A program made the position numbers and the translations under genes. This document shows, in pieces, positions 28,250 through 36,932 of a stretch of 64,000 nt of DNA. The notes beneath the pieces are model-generated. The model searched no databases. It was given only the letters and a program-made list of their open reading frames with translations, and had not been told where the DNA came from. Where the stretch lies: the NCBI RefSeq assembly GCF_001870905.1, contig NZ_LNDC01000133.1:36653-100652 (forward strand), given 5' to 3'. Each line of letters begins with the position of its first letter. Position 1 is the first letter of the stretch. The DNA is from Geitlerinema sp. PCC 9228. GTDB taxonomy: Bacteria > Cyanobacteriota > Cyanobacteriia > Cyanobacteriales > PCC-9228.

Positions 28250-28894
28250 TTATTCCTGACGCTTTTGACTTTCTGGATTTTCCCGACCTACAGCATTTTC
28301 CATCGCTGCCAAACAAGCTGACGAAGCCGCCAAAATATCCCGTTCCTCGCCACCTAAATACAAACGTCCGTAGCTGCCCACTGCTTGAATCTGTAAAATA
28401 TTAATTTCAGCAGCTTTTTCTGCTTCGTTGGCTGCCAAAGCGGCGTAGGCGGCTGGTGTCATTTCCATAACGTAGAGGGTTTGCCCTGCCAGCAACATTT
28501 GCCCGCGACGGTTGCGGTTGATTAACTGCGCTTGATGGGCATCGATATTGCGGATAATTTGGCTGGATACCACCTGCGGTTTCAGGCAATCCCTTCGTTC
28601 CACGCCCAAAGCATCCAAAATCGCCTTCCCGGCGGTCAACGTTTCTCCTTGGCGATTGGCATGGATTTCCAACAAGCCATACAATCGTTCTACCATTTGT
28701 ACGCCCGGGCGTACGGAAGTGGCCTTGAGGGCAACATCGGTAACGCGGTTAATTTCAATGCCGGGGGAAATTTCAATCCACAACGAGGCATCCCCTGGTA
28801 GCGGCAAAAAGCCAATGGAGACAGTGCCAATATAGGCAGCGTGTTGGGGTTGTAAGTTATCGAGAAAGACGTAGCTACGAAGTTCTACACCCAA
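28250..28894 (-). CDS. ccmP: carboxysome shell protein CcmP (tandem BMC)
   Basis: A 214-residue protein with two bacterial-microcompartment domains in tandem (about 1-100 and 110-205). The N-terminus [20 protein letters not shown] and the core [20 protein letters not shown] match beta-carboxysomal CcmP, whose stacked trimers form gated pores for larger metabolites. The start is a TTG at 28894, supported by the conserved N-terminus and GGAGA about 7 nt upstream. It is far from any ccmK operon and is followed by bioF about 100 bp upstream in map order on the same strand. Confidence 0.95.
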   Translation of the reverse strand: MGVELRSYVFLDNLQPQHAAYIGTVSIGFLPLPGDASLWIEISPGIEINRVTDVALKATSVRPGVQMVERLYGLLEIHANRQGETLTAGKAILDALGVERRDCLKPQVVSSQIIRNIDAHQAQLINRNRRGQMLLAGQTLYVMEMTPAAYAALAANEAEKAAEINILQIQAVGSYGRLYLGGEERDILAASSACLAAMENAVGRENPESQKRQE

Positions 28895-28999
28895 AGTTGG
28901 TTCTCCCGTCGAGATTTTGATACAAGCAGGGGTTGGTAGGTGCCATTAGTCAAAACCATAGGCACGCCATGCTTTCTTTTATCACAGATTGCGTCTAAC

Positions 29000-30190
29000 T
29001 CAGTGGCTGGCAATGGATTTTACCGCAGCCAGCAGGCTATCTAAATGCTGCTGTTGGTGGGTAGCCATCACTGTAAAACGCAGGCGACTGGTGGGAACGG
29101 TGGGTGGTCGGACGGCGGCGGCGAAAATGCCCCGTTCTTGCAAGGTTTTGCCGGCAGCTACGACCGATTGGGCATCGGGCATTTGCAAACAGAGAATGGG
29201 GGAGTCGGAGGGGAGGAGTTTGAGGCGGGCGTTGACAGGAGAAATAATTTCGGTTATCTTTTTTGTAATCTGGCGAATATTGTGCCAAAGGGCTTCCCGG
29301 CGTTGGGGTTCGTTACGGGCGATCGCGATCGCTTCTAAAGCAGCAGCGGTATCGGCAGGCGAGAGACCAGTGGTATAAATCCAACTGGGGGCGCGATTGC
29401 GCAAGAAGTCGATTAAATTGGCAGAACCCGCTACATAACCGCCCAAACTGGCCAAGGCTTTGCTGAGGGTTCCCATTTGAATGGGAGGATGGTCGCTGAG
29501 GGCGAAATGTTCCACGGTTCCGGAACCAGAATTGCCAAAAATACCGGTAGCGTGGGCTTCGTCTACCATGACCATGGCAGAATATTTGTGGGCGAGGTCC
29601 ATAATTTCTGGTAAAGGACACAAATCGCCATCCATGCTAAAGACGCTATCGGTGAGAATCAAACAGCGGCGGTATTGGCAACGGTATTGCTGTAATTTTT
29701 CCTGCAAATCGGCCGCATCGGCGTGGCTGTAGGTATAGACGGCAGCGCCGCTAACTTTGGCACCGTTGAGCAAGCTAGAATGGTTGTATTCGTCGCCTAG
29801 GATAACATCGCGGGGATTGGTTAATGCTGCGATCGCGCCTAAATTGGCTAAATATCCGCTACTAAATACGATCGCATCTTCGGTTTGTTTCCACTGGGCA
29901 ATGGCTGTTTCTAACTGGCGGTGGAGATGGCGGTGACCGGTTAGCAATCGCGACCCCGTACTGCCAGTTCCGTATTGTTGGGTAGCGGCAACGGCGGCGG
30001 CGATGGTTCGTTCGTCACCTGCCAATCCCAAATAATCGTTGCTGGCAAAATTAATTTGCGATCGCCCTTCCAATTCTACCACGGGTCCAGCTTTAGAAGC
30101 GATCGCGCGGACCTGGCGGTGCCAGTTGGCTTTATGGATGGTGGTTAAGGCTTTATCGATCCAAGCATAGGGATTTTCCGGCATAGCCAT
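29000..30190 (-). CDS. bioF: 8-amino-7-oxononanoate synthase
   Basis: A PLP-dependent alpha-oxoamine synthase of 396 residues that condenses pimeloyl-ACP/CoA with alanine in biotin synthesis. Visible marks are [52 protein letters not shown] and the PLP-lysine segment [15 protein letters not shown]. The length is normal. ATG codons at 30190 and 30184 are both plausible. It is separated from ccmP by about 100 bp. A relative making other amino ketones cannot be excluded, but the motifs are typical of BioF. Confidence 0.92.
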   Translation of the reverse strand: MAMPENPYAWIDKALTTIHKANWHRQVRAIASKAGPVVELEGRSQINFASNDYLGLAGDERTIAAAVAATQQYGTGSTGSRLLTGHRHLHRQLETAIAQWKQTEDAIVFSSGYLANLGAIAALTNPRDVILGDEYNHSSLLNGAKVSGAAVYTYSHADAADLQEKLQQYRCQYRRCLILTDSVFSMDGDLCPLPEIMDLAHKYSAMVMVDEAHATGIFGNSGSGTVEHFALSDHPPIQMGTLSKALASLGGYVAGSANLIDFLRNRAPSWIYTTGLSPADTAAALEAIAIARNEPQRREALWHNIRQITKKITEIISPVNARLKLLPSDSPILCLQMPDAQSVVAAGKTLQERGIFAAAVRPPTVPTSRLRFTVMATHQQQHLDSLLAAVKSIASH

Positions 30191-30377
30191 TTCTAGAAAT
30201 TATTGTTGTCGCCAGGGGCAATTCGCAAATCCCCCTTACAAGAATTACTATTTTTCTATATATATAGCAATTTATCGTCGATTTGAAAGTAAAATACGAG
30301 CGATCGGATTGTGTAGAGAGCGCCAAGCGTACAAAATAGAAGGGATAGTGGTAAAGCCATTAAGAAACGGGGATACT

Positions 30378-30638
30378 ATGCCAGATTCCATCATGTACGA
30401 ATCCGATGCCTATGTGGTATTGGAACCCAACCAAGAAGAACAATTCCTCTCAGCGACCGAACTGCTAGAAAAACTCAAACAGGCGATTCAAAACTGCCAA
30501 AACGACCAACTGCCACCAGAGTTGCAGCAAATGGGGTCGCTTGAGGAACAGGCGCAACATATGATGGAAACCTACTGCGAGTTTACCGTCGAACCGGGGA
30601 AATTTTTGCAGTGGTACGAAGTTCGGTTGGAAAAATAG
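30378..30638 (+). CDS. CRR7-family protein (chlororespiratory reduction 7)
   Basis: An 86-residue soluble protein starting MPDSIMYESDAYVVLEPNQ and ending FLQWYEVRLEK. It matches the plant/cyanobacterial CRR7 family, linked in plants to assembly or stability of the NDH-1 complex of cyclic electron flow. I chose ATG 30378 because the family starts there and GGGGA precedes it. The frame extends to 30309, but that stretch is not family-like. It is convergent with the DUF2854 gene 22 bp away. The NDH-1 role in this organism is inferred. Confidence 0.85.
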   Translation: MPDSIMYESDAYVVLEPNQEEQFLSATELLEKLKQAIQNCQNDQLPPELQQMGSLEEQAQHMMETYCEFTVEPGKFLQWYEVRLEK

Positions 30639-30660
30639 ACAGCAGGTACTGAGCTAAATT

Positions 30661-31212
30661 TTAAATTTCCCCATCGCGAACCAAAGCCACTTCTACATAA
30701 TCGGAGGACAGTTGTTGCAATTCTATCCGAACACCGGGACCAAAGAACTTGGTCATTTTTTCTTGTTGGTTTTGCCAAGTTTCCCACGGAATTTGGGGAG
30801 AATGGAACTGCAAAACGAGGGTATAACTACCATGGCGGTCTTCTTCGCGAATGCCTTGTAAGTTGGGACGTTCTTCGTCGGTGGGACTCAATCCTATATA
30901 TTCTAGCGAAGTGTCTAAATGGGCTTGCTGTCCGTAGCGAAAGCGGGTTACGTCTTTGCGGATTTGATTTTGGGTGGGGGTGGCTTGCTGGTTGCGTAAG
31001 GTGATGGTGGATTGGGAAGTGGGTTCTAAATAGGGGATGGGTTTGAGTTCGGCAGCTTTTAATGCCAATCCCCCTAAAACGATCGGAATGCCGTAGAAAA
31101 AGCCAGCGAGATTTAAGGTGGCGTTGCCTTGGGCGTAGGCAACAAATCCGACGAGGGTGAGAGGGATACCAATAACCAGGGCAACGTTTGCTAGAGAGAT
31201 TTTGCGAAACAT
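30661..31212 (-). CDS. DUF2854 membrane protein
   Basis: A 183-residue protein with two membrane helices near the N-terminus (about 7-26 and 32-52). A soluble domain follows (SLEYIGLSPTDEERPNLQGIREE, RHGSYTLVLQFHSPQIPWETW, FFGPGVRIELQQLSSDYVEVALV). This is the DUF2854 layout found in cyanobacteria and plastids. Function is unknown; the soluble part faces the cytosol by the positive-inside rule. It is convergent with crr7, so it probably has its own promoter in 31213-31300. Confidence 0.85.
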   Translation of the reverse strand: MFRKISLANVALVIGIPLTLVGFVAYAQGNATLNLAGFFYGIPIVLGGLALKAAELKPIPYLEPTSQSTITLRNQQATPTQNQIRKDVTRFRYGQQAHLDTSLEYIGLSPTDEERPNLQGIREEDRHGSYTLVLQFHSPQIPWETWQNQQEKMTKFFGPGVRIELQQLSSDYVEVALVRDGEI

Positions 31213-31795
31213 TTGTCAATTGGGTGATACAAGGGGTTCTCTGTAGACTCTATCAGAGAATTGGACCGTTTTGGTTGGGGAGGATGGGGGTATGGGAGCG
31301 TGGGTGCCTAATATGGAAATAGGTTTTGGTGTTTTGGTGAATCATAGAGTGATATTTAGGATTTGCATCAGGAGTTGCAATGATTGGAGAGTTGAGGGGG
31401 AGTGGGAGAAGCGATCGCCAAATTTTTAGATTTCTTGGGGAAAGCTCGTATGCTGAAAATTTGATTTGGCGGGGGTTTTCCAGGGATGGTATTGGTTTTG
31501 CAAATTGCAGGGCAGCGGGGGCGATCGCAATTATTGAAAATCAAAGCTTATATAGAGAATTAAAAAACATTCTTGTTGTTTATCATATTCTTTGCTACGC
31601 TTAACAATGACGACAACCCAAACACTCACATCCAAAAACCAAAGGTTGCGTACCAAGTCACCTAAAACCGCGATCGCCCTATTTCTTTATTGTGGAAATC
31701 AACAATTTCCAGAGAAATAGAGATGATTGGGGCGTTCGAGAAACCTTTTTGCCTTTTAAAACCTTAAAAAAATAGAAAAAAAGGGAGGCAACCCC
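31213..31795. other. intergenic region upstream of the sbt locus
   Basis: About 580 bp. It contains the minus-strand promoter side of DUF2854 and, at the right end, the leader of the CmpA/NrtA-like remnant and sbtA. A plus-strand open frame at 31380-31604 has no recognised domain and I leave it out. A small palindrome lies at 31693-31711. Confidence 0.5.
31693..31711. promoter_or_regulatory. palindrome, candidate operator upstream of the sbt locus
   Basis: TGGAAAT (31693-31699), 5-nt spacer, ATTTCCA (31705-31711): a perfect inverted repeat about 85 bp before the remnant gene and 390 bp before sbtA. Inorganic-carbon genes are commonly controlled by LysR-type regulators, but this site does not match a consensus I can name. 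Confidence 0.3.
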
Positions 31796-31990
31796 GTGAA
31801 TGGCTTTTCTCGATATTTCTGTCATAAGTTTTTCATAACCACTGTGGCTTCTGCCGTCGGTTGTTTATCATTCCCAAATTTCGGTAGCGGCAATAAAAAC
31901 CAAACCGATATCACCGCAGCGTCAGAAGCTGCCCCCAAAACCACCCGTATGATATGGGGATACATGCCCATAGTGGAAGCGGGGCTTTAG
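31796..31990 (+). pseudogene. remnant N-terminus of a CmpA/NrtA-like solute-binding protein
   Basis: A GTG at 31796 with GGGAGG 7 nt upstream opens a 64-codon frame. It has a Tat/lipoprotein-like signal (SRYFCHKFFITTVASAVG), a short linker, then TTRMIWGYMPIVEA. That is where the mature nitrate/bicarbonate ABC solute-binding proteins CmpA and NrtA begin (family pattern LGYIPIVEAAPLIIA, from memory). The frame then stops, but shifting by one nucleotide continues as ALVIL, which fits the next family residues (APLII). The rest of the gene is absent, because sbtA starts 110 bp later. It is therefore read as a frameshifted, truncated relic. Alternatively it is a short leader ORF of sbtA. Confidence 0.6.
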
Positions 31991-32102
31991 TAATTCTGGA
32001 AACCCTGTCTACAAGTTCTAGGGGTAAAGTGCTTTCCCCTTACTTTTTAACTCATTGATAACAGCGATCGCCGTTTTTTAGAAGAAGCGAAAGGAGGTTT
32101 TC

Positions 32103-33239
32103 GTGGAGTTCTTGTCCGAATTTTTTGCACGCTTCGTGGATAAATTGCAGTCCCCGACACTCGGCTTTCTAATCGGTGGTATGGTCGTTGCTGCCCTCAA
32201 TAGCCGACTGCAAATTCCAGATGCGATTTATAAGTTCATTGTCTTTATGCTGCTCATTAAAGTCGGTTTGAGCGGCGGTATTGCGATCCGCAATGCCAAT
32301 CTGGCAGAGATGCTGTTGCCTGCGGTGTTTGCTGCGGCCATCGGAATCCTGATCGTACTCATCGCACGCAACACATTAGCCAGGCTGCCGAAAGTCAAAA
32401 CCGTAGATGCCATTGCGACCGGAGGCTTATTCGGTGCCGTGAGTGGCTCTACCCTTGCCGCCGGTCTCACAATGCTGGAATCGGAAGGCATGCAATACGA
32501 GGCCTGGGCTGCCGCCCTCTATCCCTTTATGGACATCCCAGCACTCGTGACTGCAATTGTCTTAGCCAGCATTTATATGGGCAAGCAAAAGACCAAGCAA
32601 GAAGCCCTCAGCAAACAGGAAGCCCTCAGCAAACAGGAAGTCCTCAGCAAGCAGGCAGTTGGTGCAGGAGGTGGGTATCCCAGCGAGTCGGAGTATCCCA
32701 GCAGCCGGCAGGAATATCGCGAGCAGCAAGGCAAGCGAGTCGAAATATGGCCTATCGTGAAAGACAGCCTCCAAGGTTCTGCCCTATCGGCACTGCTGCT
32801 CGGTCTGGCTTTAGGCATCCTAACCCGTCCGGAAAGTGTCTATGAGAGCTTCTTCAATCCCCTCTTCCGTGGTCTGCTTTCGATCCTGATGCTGGTCATG
32901 GGTATGGAAGCCTGGGCAAGAATCGACGAGCTGCGCAAGGTAGCTCAGTGGTACGCCGTATATGCTGTGGTGGCACCGCTACTGCATGGGCTCATTGGCT
33001 TTGGTCTCGGCATGGTTGCTCACTACACAACGGGATTCAGCCCTGGCGGTGTCGTAATTCTCTCCGTCATCGCCGCCTCTAGTTCGGACATCTCAGGACC
33101 ACCCACTTTACGGGCTGGCATTCCCAAAGCCAATCCCTCTGCCTACATTGGCTCATCCACAGCTGTTGGCACGCCGATTGCGCTTGCTTTAGGTATACCG
33201 CTCTATATCGGGCTCGCCCAAACGCTGATGGGAAGCTAA
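32103..33239 (+). CDS. sbtA: sodium-dependent bicarbonate transporter SbtA
   Basis: A 378-residue membrane protein with about ten hydrophobic helices in two inverted halves, as in SbtA, the high-affinity Na+/HCO3- symporter of the CO2-concentrating mechanism. Conserved pieces include LIKVGLSGGIAIRNANL, GGLFGAVSGSTLAAGL, GLLSILMLVMGMEAW and VIAASSSDISGPPTLRAGIPKANPSAYIG. The start is GTG 32103 with AAGGAGG 5 nt upstream. The large cytosolic loop between the halves (about 160-215) contains tandem KQEALS repeats. The regulator gene sbtB follows 60 bp later. Expression is probably induced by carbon limitation, as known for the family. Confidence 0.97.
   Translation: MEFLSEFFARFVDKLQSPTLGFLIGGMVVAALNSRLQIPDAIYKFIVFMLLIKVGLSGGIAIRNANLAEMLLPAVFAAAIGILIVLIARNTLARLPKVKTVDAIATGGLFGAVSGSTLAAGLTMLESEGMQYEAWAAALYPFMDIPALVTAIVLASIYMGKQKTKQEALSKQEALSKQEVLSKQAVGAGGGYPSESEYPSSRQEYREQQGKRVEIWPIVKDSLQGSALSALLLGLALGILTRPESVYESFFNPLFRGLLSILMLVMGMEAWARIDELRKVAQWYAVYAVVAPLLHGLIGFGLGMVAHYTTGFSPGGVVILSVIAASSSDISGPPTLRAGIPKANPSAYIGSSTAVGTPIALALGIPLYIGLAQTLMGS
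32595..32648 (+). repeat. three 18-bp tandem units inside sbtA
   Basis: Units 32595-32612, 32613-32630 and 32631-32648 share the consensus AARCARGAAGYCCTCAGC and encode KQEALS, KQEALS and KQEVLS (residues 165-182), followed by a partial KQAV. They lie in the charged cytosolic loop of SbtA. Confidence 0.95.
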
Positions 33240-33266
33240 TCTTACTTGCCGTTAATTTCTGCGTAA

Positions 33267-33614
<348 letters not shown>

Positions 33615-33683
33615 CGCAAAATCTTGTAGCGAAATTTAAATATTTTTCGCTGTCAAAAAAGCTGAAACTCCCTGTAAGCAAGA

Positions 33684-33835
33684 CAATTATCCCATTTCTG
33701 AAAAACAACGATTGTCTGGAATTTCTCAATTACCCTGGTAGGGGTGCTTCGCGAAGCGCCCCTAATCACGCGTTGCGCCCCTACAAAAATGCCTCTATTA
33801 TCTCTTGCATATTATTAAGGAAATGGTATTAGGTC
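33684..33835. repeat. palindromic interspersed repeat, copy I
   Basis: Begins around CCCATTTCTGAAAAACAACG and ends near AAATGGTATTAGG, so its ends are roughly inverted. The centre holds the palindrome 33739-33764 (GGGGTGCTTCGCGAAGCGCCCC). It is paralogous to 34046-34172, with shared GATTGTCTGG and TCTCTTGCA blocks. Confidence 0.6.
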
Positions 33836-33948
33836 GTTCCCTCAAGGAAAGTTCCTCTATCGACCTAATTGTCCCATGAGGTAAGGCTTTGACACTAATT
33901 GAAAAGGCGTTTTTGCCAAATTCCCGTTAGCTAGCTATTCCCTCAAAC

Positions 33949-34187
33949 TAGTAGCGCATCTAATTTAACCTTATGGGTCAAGCGATGGTCCGAAGCATAA
34001 GTATCTTTGGCACCATCGCTATAGTTTCTAAATTTAAAATCAATTTATACCATTTTGAAAAACAATGATTGTCTGGGATTTACAATTTTTTGGTAGGGGG
34101 CGCTTTGCGAAGGTCTCTTACAAAAAACTTTCCCGAAGCTCTCTTGCAAAAATTTCAAGAAATAGGATTAGCCTAGATGCGCTACTA
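33949..34187. repeat. MITE-like element with 14-bp perfect inverted ends
   Basis: TAGTAGCGCATCTA (33949-33962) is the exact reverse complement of TAGATGCGCTACTA (34174-34187). Reading the outer TA as a target duplication gives a TA-flanked element of about 235 bp, as expected for DNA derived from IS630/mariner-type transposons. It contains no transposase. The hairpin 33981-34020 and repeat copy II lie inside. Confidence 0.65.
34046..34172. repeat. palindromic interspersed repeat, copy II
   Basis: Diverged relative of 33684-33835. It shares CCATTTTGAAAAACAA, GATTGTCTGG, a GGGGGCGCTTTGCGAAG core and TCTCTTGCA. It sits inside the TA-flanked element. Confidence 0.55.
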
Positions 34188-34204
34188 ATACTAATATCTT
34201 ATTG

Positions 34205-34693
34205 ATGGGGCGATCGCGTTGGGCAGTAGTGGTGCGATTCAAAAAATTTTGGCGGTATTTCCTCAAAGAGTTACAGGACGAACGGTTTCTGTATCGAGTC
34301 GAACAGTTGCAGGGTCAGCTTTCTAAATTTTTGACCCTAGTAATGGTCGTTGTTTTGCTCGTGGCTGCGGTAGATTTAGTGGTAGCGATCGCCCAGCAGT
34401 TGTTATCCCGCTCGTTAGGTTCGCTAACAGATACCTTATTTTCGATTTTTGGATTATTTTTAAATATCCTCATTGCTTTGGAAATTATGGCAAATATTAC
34501 AGCCTATTTGCGGCAGCATTACATCCAATTAGAGTTGGCTATTGGTACAGCTCTCATTGCCATATCGCGAAAAATTGTTTTGTTTGACTTTAAAAAAAGT
34601 TCTGGCTTGGATTTAATTGGTTTAGCGATCGCTGTTTTTACGCTAACCATAAGTTATTGGATTATTCGCTCTGGTATTAATAGTAAAAAATAA
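34205..34693 (+). CDS. PsiE-family membrane protein
   Basis: A 162-residue protein with four hydrophobic helices (about 42-66, 78-102, 108-132 and 136-155) after a charged N-terminus. The order and the central LEIMANITAYLRQHYIQLELAIGTALIAISRKIVLFDF fit the phosphate-starvation-inducible PsiE family in cyanobacteria. Its biochemical role is unknown. ATG 34205 overlaps an in-frame TTG 34202. The start lies just after the MITE-like element ending at 34187, so the element may supply or disturb the promoter. Confidence 0.8.
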   Translation: MGRSRWAVVVRFKKFWRYFLKELQDERFLYRVEQLQGQLSKFLTLVMVVVLLVAAVDLVVAIAQQLLSRSLGSLTDTLFSIFGLFLNILIALEIMANITAYLRQHYIQLELAIGTALIAISRKIVLFDFKKSSGLDLIGLAIAVFTLTISYWIIRSGINSKK

Positions 34694-34697
34694 GGTA

Positions 34698-34889
34698 GAG
34701 ATTCTGGAACCGATATTACGATTTCCCGTTGTAAAAATCATCAGTGGCAGGCATATATATTTTTTGTACAATCGTTTGGCTCAATCGAAAATCCTTTACA
34801 CTCGGCGAATAGGCATTTTTGTAGGGTGGGCAATGCCCACCATACGAGATTCTGGGACCGATCTTGCGATTTCCCGTTGTAAAAATCAT
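34698..34889. repeat. pair of 44-bp direct repeats flanking a palindrome
   Basis: 34698-34741 and 34846-34889 are 41/44 identical (start GAGATTCTGG, end GTAAAAATCAT). Between them is the palindrome GTAGGGTGGGCAATGCCCACCATAC (about 34821-34845). It lies between psiE and the hydrolase gene. Confidence 0.85.
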
Positions 34890-34929
34890 TGAAAGCGGAC
34901 TAGAAACAAAACTCTAGTTGGTCTGTATG

Positions 34930-35541
34930 TTACGAATAATCCTGACAAAATTGCAGCAAATGGTTGTGAAATTCATCGGTGGCACGCATGTAGCAAGCAT
35001 GACCGGCTTTTTCTAAAATAACCTTGCGTACGTTGGGCATGGTTTGTTTTAAAACATCGGCTTGCTTGGCTGGTACAATGCGATCGCTGCTTCCCCAAAT
35101 TGCCAGAACCGGTAAATTCACATTTGCCAATTGCTGTTTGAACTTGTTAATCCCTACCGGCGCAACTGCTACCCATCCGCGACATTGCTGGGGATATTGC
35201 ACAATAAACGGCAGGCTGTATTTGCCACTCATGGAAGGGGAAACGATAACTGGCTGGGAAAGACCGGTTGCCTCCAAAAAAGCCAGCAAAAACTCCGCCG
35301 GCTGGGCTGCTGTCTTTTGCGATTTCCCATATCCGGGCAAATCCATGGAAACAGCATGATATCCCTGTTGGGCAAACCAAACCAAAGACCCCAGTTCTTC
35401 CCAGGTTTTGGCAGAAAAGCTGGCACCGTGGAGAAACAAGATACTGGGAGATTCGGCATTGCCGGCTTCTAGGTAGTGGATGTTGGCGTTTTGGATTTGG
35501 ACGTTGCGATCGCCTATTTGATGGGATGCTTGGGAGGTCAT
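34930..35541 (-). CDS. alpha/beta hydrolase, ABHD14-like
   Basis: A 203-residue single-domain alpha/beta hydrolase. It has the oxyanion segment LFLHGASFSAKTW, SMDLPGYGKS, the nucleophile elbow VSPSMSGKYSLPF (an SxSxSG variant instead of GxSxG), the acid LAIWGSSDRIVP and the catalytic His in KAGHACYM. The elbow and the following VAPVGINKF resemble the animal ABHD14/CIB group more than common bacterial esterases. The substrate is unknown; an acyl or acetyl hydrolase activity is inferred. The gene is alone between repeat regions. Confidence 0.85.
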   Translation of the reverse strand: MTSQASHQIGDRNVQIQNANIHYLEAGNAESPSILFLHGASFSAKTWEELGSLVWFAQQGYHAVSMDLPGYGKSQKTAAQPAEFLLAFLEATGLSQPVIVSPSMSGKYSLPFIVQYPQQCRGWVAVAPVGINKFKQQLANVNLPVLAIWGSSDRIVPAKQADVLKQTMPNVRKVILEKAGHACYMRATDEFHNHLLQFCQDYS

Positions 35542-36477
35542 AATTGCATCTCCTTTCGTTACTGGTTCTATTGTGCCATTTCTATTTCTTCCTTATTGGT
35601 AAACAGGATATTGGCTATTTTCGCTAATCCTATTTTTGATAAGATCGGCGATCGCGTCTATGCCAGTACAGACAATTCAGGGATTTTTGATTCCAGTAAT
35701 TTTAAGTTATCGGGGTAAGGAGTTAATGTTTAGGCTGGTTAATATTTTTTGCGTTTAAACTTTGAAAATTCTAATCAAAATGGCGAATTTGGGGATTTTT
35801 TTGTCAAGGGGTTAATTGAGAATCGTGTCAATTATTTTACGAACTTGCGTCTTCTCAGCCAATTTGGTAGAATTGGGATAATTTCATAATCAAGGGGTCG
35901 TCTGTCTTTTCAACAGAAAATCGCTACAAAAACGCCCGCACCCCCCAGAACTTCGTCAGACAAAACGCGATCGCTCCCCTTTTCGCTTCCATCTCGGAGC
36001 GAACCAATCGGTGCAGTTTGACGATTTTGCTCACTTGTGGTATGCATTGATGCCCCCGAACGATTGCCCTGGCTAATCCTCTTCCCCTCGAACGTTTTGA
36101 GATTTTGATAGAAAAGGCGAATTTGGGGATTTTTTTGTCAAGGGGTTAATTGAGAATCGTGTCAATTATTTCACGAACTTGCGTCTTCTCAGCCAATTTG
36201 GTAGAATTTGGATAATTTCACAATCAAGGGGTCGTCTGTCTTTTAAACAGAAAATCGCTACAAAAACGCCCGCACCCCCCAGAACTTCGTCAGACAAAAC
36301 GCGATCGCTCCCCTTTTCGCTTCCATCTCAAATTTTAGGGTTGTCAGGCGGAAAAATTTGATGATATGGCTAATTTGTGGTATGATGGGGGTTTTGGTAA
36401 AACGAAGCATAGAGCGATGGGAAGCGATCGCTTCTATCTTGATTCTAAAAAATCGCTACCTAAAGATTCAAAAACTA
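35542..36477. other. 936-bp gene-free region with long direct repeats
   Basis: No credible gene. It holds the promoter side of the hydrolase gene, then two 214-bp direct repeats and the sequence between them. Small open frames inside are repeat sequence and show no domains. Confidence 0.7.
35782..36329. repeat. two 214-bp direct repeats, 334-bp period
   Basis: Copies 35782-35995 and 36116-36329 are nearly identical (for example both contain GTCAAGGGGTTAATTGAGAA and end CTTCCATCTC). Weaker similarity extends on both sides: upstream AT-rich bases, and downstream a TTGTGGTATG block. They differ by only a few substitutions, so the duplication is recent. Confidence 0.92.
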
Positions 36478-36843
36478 CTAACATTGCCAATATCCTTCCT
36501 GTTCCATTGGTTGCGGACACCAATTTCCTGTATTAACAACAAAAGCAGATTCGCGAATATTAGAACGAACGGCGATATTCGCGTTGTCAGCTTCAGTTTT
36601 AGAAGGAAACGGTCCAATTGTCGTAGCAAACAATTCTCCTTTTTGATAAATCACTGGTGAATATCCCAACTTCCTGGCAGTATTGGCCTCATATTGGGCA
36701 CCATTTTGACCCAAAGAACGATTTCCCAATATTTTTATCCAAAATTTCAGCTTGCTGGGTCGCTTGTTCCAGACTATCCTATCCTTTGCTGTGGTAGTTT
36801 CCGCTAGAAATATGCAATTGTTACTGTGGAAGTTCCTATACAA
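36478..36843 (-). pseudogene. decayed SPOR-like domain gene (3' remnant)
   Basis: The frame ends with a segment resembling a SPOR-type domain: QYEANTARKLGYSPVIYQKG, ATTIGPFPSKTEADNANI, then SAFVVNTGNWC. Upstream the frame loses sense. An adjacent frame reads SLEQATQQAEILDKNIG, the kind of helix expected before such a domain, and is itself interrupted by a TAG just before. This points to at least one frameshift near 36740 and one stop. No start or signal peptide is left. SPOR domains bind denuded peptidoglycan in envelope proteins. A short intact gene from ATG 36843 cannot be excluded. Confidence 0.5.
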
Positions 36844-36932
36844 AGCGAGTTTGCATTTATCGGACTTTCATCACAATAAAATATATCTTTATAAAAAATA
36901 CAAAGTCAGTTTAATTGACAGTAAATTTCAAA

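Larger units (their letters stand above)
33615..34204. other. repeat-filled intergenic region after sbtB
   Basis: About 590 bp without a gene. It holds two diverged copies of one palindromic repeat, a TA-flanked MITE-like element, and a strong hairpin at 33981-34020 (AGCGATGGT paired with ACCATCGCT). Confidence 0.75.

Noticed and set aside
31380..31604. Plus-strand 74-codon frame upstream of the sbt locus
   Set aside because: No similarity I can recognise and no good ribosome site.
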